DNA of 64,000 nt from the NCBI GenBank assembly GCA_951217055.1, contig OX578284.1, forward strand, positions 41,257,467 through 41,321,466, in the 5' to 3' direction. The DNA is from Gerris lacustris (lineage: Eukaryota > Arthropoda > Insecta > Hemiptera > Gerridae). The notes under the pieces were generated by a model. That model searched no databases and was not told where the DNA came from. It worked only from the letters and a program-made list of their open reading frames with translations. This document shows positions 1 through 9,900 of this stretch, piece by piece. The position numbers and the translations under genes were made by a program. Position 1 is the stretch's first letter; every line of letters begins with the position of its first letter.

Positions 1-1894
1 AAAAATATGCCACATCTTTCTGAATTGACCCTTAAATGCAAGTATAAGTTTTAGTGCAAGTAGTGGATCTATAAGGAGCAAATGTAGCCTTTTAGGTACT
101 CTGATTCCTAAATGATAGAACTACTATGAGTTAGCTTTGAAATAATAAAAAAAGTGCTTATCAAAAAGAACAGGTAATTATAGTTTAGTTATTTTTTCAA
201 AATGATTATTTGACATCTTTGGGAATTGAACCACATATGATTTATTTAAAAGGTAGTTCTAGAGTGAGAGTACCCCTTCACATTTGCCTGATTTCCTACA
301 TGATGAGAGATTAATGAGATCAAAATAAACAAAAGTTTGCATACAATTGATCACTTATTAAAATTCTGTCCAATATTTGCTAAATTTCTCCATTATTAAT
401 AATGAAAAAATTATAACATTTTTTTAACTATTACAAATTTCAATGAAAAATGTTTACAATTCCTAGGAAGCGTCACAACAGTATTTCTAATTCTTTATCA
501 AAATAAAATCAAATATTCCAATAATTTTCTTTATTTTCCTTTTTCACTAATAACACTTATAGCATAATAATTCTTAATACATCACTAATCACATACATCA
601 AAAAGCTATAAAAAACCTATAATTCCAAAAATAATTTATGGCACTTTTAGACGACTAAACTAGCAACAGATAATAATCACAAAATATATTTGGTAATTTA
701 ATAACAAAATTTTGATTTTATTTCTCTGAAAATAGTTGTTTTTGTTTTTTTAATTTGTAACAAAATTAAAATGTTTAGAACTATGAATTTTCCTTCCAAA
801 AATTTGTTAACAGCTCATGGCTTAAATATTATCATTTGGACATGTACTACGTTTCCATATGTGTGAATCCTGTTTTGGGAGTGAACAAGCTAGGTGTTTC
901 TAAGAGTAGTATTGAATACGAAATAAAAAAAACTTTTTCTTGGTTATTTTTTATTAAGGTTATAACCATTTTTGTTATTACGTATTTTGACAGATTTGAC
1001 TACAGTTTCTCAAAAAATACGCTAGGTGCGCTCACACCCACACTCTGTGCATGTCAGGATCGAGTTCAGGTGTTTCCATGCAACTCAGTCCACAATTTGG
1101 TGTACCTTATCTGGATCAAAATCATATTCAATCCCTATTGAATCTAGGTTTCCATGGACACTTTGGATCCAAAATCTGCATTCAAACCGTATTCAATCCA
1201 TATTTAAACATCATGGAAATGTAGTAATGGTCTGTCTAAATAGACAGCAATAATGAAAACACCACAGGAGGAATATCCTCCATTTTCATCAATCTGTACA
1301 TACTCAATAGTTTTACAGCTTTCATTACTTAAAATTTGGGCAGGATAAGCAGAAACCTCTTAAACTAATACCGAAGTCTAAAAGCTACAAAGATTCTTTC
1401 TTATACATTTTCTATGATTAAAGGTGAAATAAATGAATTCCTCAGAAGTTCTAAATGTCAGGTATTTAGTTGCAAACTGTATTAAAATATTATTAATCAG
1501 AAAATTATTGTTTAACACAAAAAACTATAACTTCCTAATAATAAACACCTATCTATAACCTTATAAATTATAGTTTTACAAACAAAAAAATTCATTGTGC
1601 AACTGGAAATGCAAGGCTAGAATTTTTCTCCCAGAAGCGGCCTGAACATGAGGCTAGTGTGAGATTGCTTAGTCAGGTGGTACACCACTTTAAGATGTGC
1701 ACCACTGTGTTAAGATTTAAGTACACTACTTCGTCAAGTGGTGCTTTTCCCCCACTGATATTCTATGAGACTGAGCCCTATCGTTGTGCCAAACATTCCG
1801 ATCTCATCTCTAAAAGTATACACTTAATATTTAACACTTTCACTTATCTTTTCATCATAATCTTGTTTATCAATTGTGTAATACTAAACTAATC
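1..1894. other. AT-rich intergenic DNA, no gene seen
   Basis: I see no conserved coding exon or structured RNA here. Open frames in this stretch are low-complexity and unlike any family I recognise. It lies downstream of the BCCIP homologue, which is on the minus strand. Confidence 0.5.
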
Positions 1895-2127
1895 GGTACT
1901 TCTTTAGATTGTTACTCCCCTATGTTGTTTTAGAATATAAATGACTGACTAAATAACTATTAAGAAAAAGGGATGTTTAGTCCAATGTACTTAGGGACAA
2001 AGGAATATCCCACTTCAGTTTTTATAAGGAGAGTTACAGTCTAAAGAAGAACATTCCATACACCTTCTTCATATTGTGTAATCCCCTCTGGTTTTTTACA
2101 AGGGGAGTAACAATCTAAAGAAGTGCC
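1895..2127 (+). mobile_element. hAT-like MITE (MITE-1, copy 1)
   Basis: The element starts GGTACTTCTTTAGATTGTTA and ends in the inverted counterpart TAACAATCTAAAGAAGTGCC, giving terminal inverted repeats of about 26 bp. It is flanked by AACTAATC on the left and AATTAATC on the right, an 8-bp target duplication with one mismatch, which is typical of hAT insertions. It has no coding capacity. Related copies lie at 11438-11698 (inverted and interrupted) and 62992-63248. Confidence 0.7.
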
Positions 2128-3795
2128 AATTAATCTTATCCAAAACTATTATTTTACCCATGAAATCCCTGTTACAATTTTTAAAAAAATCTTTCAGAAA
2201 TAGTTATCTACTATTTTCAGAATTGACAAATTTTCACTGGTTAGTACTCCAGAAATTATACACCTATCAATTTCATTCTATTGTGAACTAACTAAAGTAA
2301 TTATAAGAGATAAAATATAATTACAGTAAAAAAAAAAAAAAAAAAAAAAAAAACAATAAATGAAAATATACTTATCTTTTTAAAAAGTAATATATATATT
2401 TTTAAATATAATAATAATTAAACTATAACTACAGCTATTATAAAATCACTTATTAATAAGAATAAAGTATGTCAGAAGTGCCAATTTTTAACCCAATAAT
2501 ATACATTTCAAAGCCAAATCTGACAAGAAAATAAAATTAACAAATAATAATAATATTAAATTAACAAAGCGCCGAATTTTCAATTAGAATACAATATAAG
2601 TAAGTAAATTTGCTAGATGTGGTCCACTCTAGGTAGGGATTCAGACGGTATTTTGGTCCAGTATATTTATTGTAATAATAAAATGGGATTGATATCAAAA
2701 GGATTGTTTGCAAAAGACAAACACCCACCAGAAATTATACTTAAAGACTCACAGAGTATGATTTTTTTCTTCTAAAAATTCAATCCTTAGTTTAAAACTG
2801 ATCAAATTATTACTTTTTACTACGTTTTTATTAGCTTGCTTTATTGTTTGTTTGTCCAGTACAAATCTTGCAATCGATTTTTAACAAACTTCCCGAGTAG
2901 CTAGACATTTGAAACTTTTAGAATAGCTCAGAACACAAATAATGCATATATAATGCATTATTTTAATACTTTTAGCCATCTTTCAGCAGAATTTAATTTG
3001 TTTCCAGCAAATTTTGCTGTATGGAAGTTAGTTCGGAAAAAATCCGCAAGTTATTTTATTTGTTTTGACATGAGCCATGTTTACGATCTTCATGTTGACA
3101 GATTTCAAATTTATGATTTATGACAGAAAATTTAAAAACGTAGTATATAAAAAGTTCTTTTTATCTTGTAATTATTATAATTCAACAGAAACATATTCTA
3201 TTTTTTTTTTTTTTTTTTTTTTTCAAATTTAAATAGTGTATTTTCAAATCTCTCATGTTTACACCATGAAAATTATTCACTCATAAACTAACAGAGATTA
3301 TTAAATGACTTTAGATAATTAAAATACTACTGAGTTGGAATCTAAAAATAAGGAACTTTTTTTTTTTTTTTTTTTTTTTTTAAGCAAAGATTTTATGTAT
3401 TCTGTTTCTGAATTACATTTGATTCTCTCCTACCTATTCCTATAGCTGCTGAAAAGAAAAAGGATGAAAACATTTTTTAACATACAGTTATAAATGTCTT
3501 ATTTGGTTGACAACAGTTTGATTTTTCTACTCCCCCCTCCCTCAAATAATTCATGACAGTTTGAGCATAGCTTTTGAAAAAGTGAGCCACAAATTAGGAA
3601 TTTTACTCAAAGTCAATTAAATATTCAGATCAAATATAAAGTTAAAAAGGCTTTTTTGTATTCGGACACATTAGCACCATTGAAAAAACATCGCAAGGGA
3701 TATAATATTGTGTTTATAAGTTTTGTTTGATATAACCCCTTTGTAGGGGGTTAAAGTCGATGTGAAAGCAAGGATCATTATGATCCATAGTCAGT
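2128..3795. other. AT-rich intergenic DNA with poly(A)/poly(T) tracts
   Basis: It contains long A or T runs near 2331-2353, 3202-3224 and 3358-3380. No gene is visible. The 3' UTR of the minus-strand BCCIP homologue must begin just left of 3796, but I cannot pinpoint a polyadenylation site. Confidence 0.4.
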
Positions 3796-3996
3796 TTAGA
3801 AGCGAGATAGTAGAAGGCAAGAAGGGTCGAAAGCGACAGCGTCTTTGATTCGAGCTAAGACAGCAGGTAGTTTGGCAGCTGGTAGGATGAGAACTCGTCG
3901 ATATGGAGTCATAGGTGTGTCGTCTTCCGTCCACTTTCCTCCCAAACCTGAATCGCTCTCGTCTTTGACATTGAACTCAAATCTGCACTCGGCCTC
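3796..3996 (-). CDS. BCCIP: BCCIP homologue exon 6 (C-terminus and stop)
   Basis: This exon is short of any long open frame in isolation but is clear by similarity. After a TTAG acceptor it encodes EAECRFEFNVKDES, LGGKWTEDDTPMTPYRRVL and a short tail ending LLLSRF, with stop TAA at 3798-3796. The LGGKW and PMTP segments are diagnostic for BCCIP. Confidence 0.92.
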   Translation of the reverse strand, partial: EAECRFEFNVKDESDSGLGGKWTEDDTPMTPYRRVLILPAAKLPAVLARIKDAVAFDPSCLLLSRF

Positions 3997-6900
3997 CTAA
4001 TCAAGTGAATTAAAAATTTTAAAAAATAAGTTAATTTTAAACTCAAATAATAAGCACATCAAAGTTATAAAATATCAAAAAGCGAAATTGAAAAGCTTAT
4101 CATAAAAACTAATAAATTGTAAATACAGTCACTCCACAGGAAATAATACTTGTTTATCAAAGCGGCTTTTGGCTTTTATAAAGCCATCATCAGTGCCGAT
4201 TTTGGAAGAACGAGTTACAATATAAAAAAAAATATGTTGTGTGTGAGTCCTACGATGTCCGAGACTAAGGTAAGACTGAGTAAGGTTGATTAACCCAACA
4301 GAAGTCACACATCACATAACAAAAAATATTTGAAGTTATCAGACGGAAAATGAATAGATGTTTAGTGCAAGACGGTAGGAATAAAACTAAAATATTTTAT
4401 GAAGTGTTTCCTTTATTTTTTTTAAAAAAACCTGTAGGATAGTTGATTACTCTCAATAATCATGAAAAGAAGGCTTTTCTGAATAAATCTTATAAGACCT
4501 ACAAATGATCATTTTATTTCAATATGTTATTTTTATATAATAAACCAATCAAGTTTGATCTTTAAGGTTGAATTCACTATGAATAAGATACACTAAACAT
4601 GATAGTCTCAATTAAACTAATGAGAGCATTTCATCTTATTACCAGAATAAAACTAATGTTGTAGTAAAATTTTAATACAAATTGATAAACCAAGCACATT
4701 ACATTGTGAGACAGTATTTTCTAATCCTTTAAGATAATTCCCACCGAAGCTCCAAGTTTTAACAACTTTCATGATGTTTAATTTAAAATGGTAGAAACAA
4801 AATATATTTTGATGATTCCTTTTTTATTATTTTGCTGTTTCTTTTATGTTCCGATTAACACATTAGGTTATTACAGCACTTTACTCATCTAATCAATGTG
4901 AAATATGTCTCACCTCTCATGGATTAGAACTCACCAGATGGTGTTTAGGTGTGGGTTTCAGGTGGCATTGCAACTCTAACCACTCGGCAACGCTAGTCCA
5001 CCATTTCTTATTGTAATCAATAATGACTAATTAAAGTGACCGAATCCAACTTCAATAAAATATTAGCTATTTTCGATCTATTGGCAATAAATATAATTGC
5101 ACAAAATCTCTGAATCAAAATATGTAATTGCAATAAAAAAGTAGATTTACCTCATCAATGATCTCCTCCTCTCCGTTCTCCCAGAATATCTCTTGTTCGG
5201 AGTTTGAGCTCTTATTTTTCTTCTTCGTCTTCTTTTTTAAAGCTTTGCCTTCTACCTTCTTTATCTTACAGATGAACACATAGTAGGAGAAATCAAATCG
5301 ACTTTTCTTTTTCTCATGAGCTCGCCTCATTTCAGACCTATATGACAAAAGAAAGAAATAATTTTAAAATAAGCATAAACTTAGCTAATGATAATCAATT
5401 TAAGACTAGAGAGGTTTATTAACAAGTAACACAACAATATTGTCAACACACTTGTTTTTTGTTTTATCATCTATACGATTGTGGCTGAGTTACTTGTTTA
5501 TCAACCTCTCTGGTCATAATCATAAACAAAACCAATAACATTTGGTTATTCTGTTTTTCCAAATATGTTTTTCTACATTCTCCATTGTCCCCCACTATAC
5601 TTTCTTTCCCATGTTTTAAGACATCCTTCTTCTATCATGGTCATTATCCACACTTGTAAACTTGTCACCACTGTCATACTATTATTTAGTAAACTGTTAA
5701 CTTCTAATGAGGTGGAGTGACTTGAATATCTTCCACAGAGCTAGAGATACAGATGCTCAAATTTTTACCGAGGCATGGTTTGTCATTGCCTCAAATTTCT
5801 TAACATTCAATTTAGTTAAGCCAATCAAACAGCATCCAAGTTTCAGTGCCTTAAAGTACTACTTTTCTGATGAATAAGTCAAAGCATAAATATAATATTA
5901 ATTATTATGTATGTACTCTTTAAGGACTCCCATTGATTTGAATTACTCTGGATGAACCATACAATACTCGTATTTCAATAACTCCAATAGAATTCGAGGA
6001 TAGTGAGGGGCAGTCAAAAGTAAAAATTCTAATCACATATTGAAAAAAATGGATCTACCTAAAGCAAACTAGCCACCCAGAGATTCATATGATAGTCCAG
6101 TTCAAAAATGTTTCCTTTAAACTGATATTACACATATCCTCAAATTTATTTAATTTACAGTCGATATCCTCATACTTATCTTAAATGTCAATAATCATAA
6201 TAAAAACAGGAAGATAAACACTTCCTTTAATTAACATAAAAATTATAACTATAGCAAAATTAAATCCAATTAGAAAACTTTGGGTTGAATAGTTTTATTG
6301 TACAAACTGAATTAACAGCACTTACATCAAAGATTCTAATAGAGGAACGGATACTTTAGGGGATATGTTGATAATTCTCTCGTTGATAACAAGGCCTAGT
6401 GGTTTGGAATCATCAGATAGAATAGAGTGAACCATGGCTGTACTCTGTTCGGTTCCATGCTCAGTACATAGATCCATCAGAAGAGTTCTAAGCTGTCTCA
6501 CGCACTCCAAATTCTACAAACAGATAGTAGTGCATTAAATTACACACAAAACTTGTAACCTTAGGTCTTCACTAAACCTAAAAAGAGGACTCTAAAGTCT
6601 CTTAGTCCTCTCTCTCTCTTTCTCTCAAGTTGGCGGCACCTTGACGTTAAATCATTTTTTTTTAAATTTATATTCAGCATATTGTATAACTCTAAATTCA
6701 ATTTACCCGCTCATTATTCCACAAATAGTGGTTAAAGTTCTATTTCGAGGTGAACTAATCAAGTTAAATTTTACAGCTTAATTCAGTGTGAAAAAGCTTA
6801 AAAAAATAAATATGATTAAGAAAAATCTTTAAATTCCTTGAATAAATAAGTGATATAATGAAACTTTAGGAAGGTTATAGTAGTTACCTGTTTATCTGTA

Positions 6901-9900
6901 AGGTTAATAACTGTTGTGATACCGAACACTGTAGGATTATTCTCATCTTCCTCATCCTCATCATCTTCTTCTTCATTCTCATCATAACTTTGCTAAACAT
7001 AACAAAACACAAATTATTATTATCTGGCGATAATTAGTAAGTAAAAACATAATTGCAAGATCTCCGTCACCTAAGTAACATGTACTAACCAATAACTTAG
7101 TTTTCTGGTGAAATCCACGTTACGAAGGGTTATGGATAAATAGTTTAATTTGAATATGATCTACATTGCAATTCACAGATATTTGTACCATCATTACGTT
7201 CACCACCAGTTGTGGAAATCCTGACATTATGGTTTGTCCTGAGGAGCATGGTTAAGGCAAGCTGTAACTGCATTTAGTAGAGTTTGAATTTTAATCCAAT
7301 TGGATTAATACCTGATTGAAATGGCTCACCACCTCTAACCATAAACCAATCACCACATTTTATTCATTTTAAAAAATGGATTTGAATTTGTTTAATTGTG
7401 TCGTTGATATAAAATTTGAGTTGGGAAATAGTACATGCTGTTTGAATCCAGCATTATTTAAATCAATAATTAGCTTAAATCAATTTTATTTCCAAACAAA
7501 CGTGCTTTCAAAACTTTTAACTTAAACCTGTTAAAAGTTAAGCTTAAAAAAGTAACACTTGATCCGTGTGTTTGTTATAATAAGAGTGGGTTTTTAAAAT
7601 AAGGGATTACTGTATCATTATTTAAAGTTTACCTTGATAACACTGCCTACAAAGTTCTGTCCGATGATAAGATCAGTAAGTTCTGAGATGTTAACATGTG
7701 CTTTAAGGAAGAGCTGCTGAAGAAGTAGCTTTATACCATGGAAATCAGTATCTTCTGGGTTCCTACCATCCAGCTCACAGTTCACTATCTGCATACATAA
7801 TAAAAATATCAAGTAAATACAAATACTAAATTGCAATACAGTTTTATTCACACTGATTGACATGAAACGTTAGGTAATTCTAGAATAATTTGGTTTTATG
7901 GTGAAATCAACGTACTGTAGGGTTTGAAGTCAACGTCAGACTAGCATTCATAGATAGGTACATAATTGAAAAGAAATAGGTCTTTTCTATAATATATTTA
8001 TAGGTGCCAAATGACTGATCCAAATGAAAATTAGGTGGTTATGTGGGCAAGAGGAATCCTTTAGGGCTTGTTCACACAAGGAGATAAAGTCTCACGATTG
8101 TATATAGGAAGTCTCAGGACGGTTTATATACATTGTCTAGAGGCAATATGTATAAACTGTTGTGTCCACACCTAAATGGTTGTCAGGTCAGTCCTTTGCT
8201 AGAGACTATTTAGACTGATGGGAAGTGTTTGCAGCTTGTGACGTTGGTTCTGAATAATAGTAATAAATAAAAAAGACATTGGTGGAGGCAAGAAATTTTA
8301 GTGGAGGGACTTTGATTCGGCAGTGATTTGTTGTTAAAATTGAGATTAGAAGATGACTAAGGATTCCAAAATTTCACCCTAGTGCCGAAGAATTGCTTTA
8401 GACGATTGAGGAAAAGATCCACTGAGATGTTTTCTTTGTCCAATTTTTGTAAGATGTTTTCAATGATAATATTTTTCTTTAGTCAATTTTTGTAATCAGG
8501 ACAAGCAACATCCCATAAGCAAGATATGTTAAAGCCACAGTTTATTCTATTTATTTATATGTACATATTATTTATTTATATTTTATTTTATTATAATATG
8601 TTAAGGAAAAGTATATTTTTTTTTATTTTATATAAAATATATTTATTTGTTCCGGGGCACAGCTGAGTGTGTCCCCCTTTGTGAGCTAATCTTTGTTTAG
8701 AACCTTCATATTTCTAACAGATCTTTGTATAGTTTTTATTTTATATTTATTTTGTATTGGCCAACCTGGCCAGAGCAGTTCCATTTTGCCAGTCACATGA
8801 AATGGAAGTGAGTATGTGGAAGTGATATATCTGCCCGGATATTTTCTTTCATCTCAGTTTAAACCCTTCCTTCTTTGTCCGCCCGGACACTTATATACCG
8901 ATCCAGTTCACCGAGCCACTGCATATATCCAGTTCTTCCATGTATGTCCGCCCGGACATATTATATTCGTCTCCAGAGCCAGCAATCTGTTCGCCCGAGC
9001 CAGTTTGCTGACGAATGCAGACTCAAACTTTACCTCACCACAGACCATTTCACCAGGCCAACAGACTCTACACTTCACTGCACCACACACCAGGCCAATA
9101 TTACATGTTATCTTTATTATTATTCTAACTTTTAATAAACCCCCTTTTACAATCCAAGGTTCCTTACTTTTATAATTATTATTTTTATACTTCTTGGGCA
9201 CTATCTTTTTTTCCCTATTCATTTGAATTGGAGGATTTTCGCGGTCAGTTTAGATCCGAAGCCCCCAACTCTACAAGATACAGTGGGATAATCTTTGATA
9301 AATAATAAAACTTCATCAGAAGGCCACATTTTCAAAATGTTTTTAGACAAACTTAAACTAGACAAAACCAAAAAAAAAAAAAAAAAAAAAAACCAAAAAA
9401 AAAAAAAAAAAAAAGCACGAGAAGGGTTTGCCAGTTTCACAGAGGTCTTTGGCTCACAAACCATCCACACTATGAAATGTTGCTCAACATTGTACAGAGC
9501 TTGTCTACTAGTCTACTCATCTGAAATGAGAGACAAAAGGTCTGTAAACTACAGTCTTTGATTTGTTCTATGAACTCTACATGTGTCCTCTTGTATACCT
9601 AAAGCATACACATAATTGCTAGACATTCTATCCTAGTGTGGGTAAGGCTTTATTTATAGTTCTATTAAATGTGCTGATTAGCGTAAAACATGTCTCACCT
9701 CTCTGGAATTTGAAACCAGATATGTTTGTGTGATGAAATAAAGTTAAAACACTAATAGAAAGCACGTTTAGCATCTTATCACTTGTCAGTCTTATGGTCC
9801 AATCAGTAAAATAGAGATTTTATAAAAACAATTAATGGGCTGAGAAGCAACTTTGAAATCTTCCTTAAATTCTTAAACATATTACAATGAGTAGGGTAAA

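Noticed and set aside
4900..4994. A possible tRNA-Ser gene
   Set aside because: A and B boxes are present but the stems do not close and a SINE body follows.
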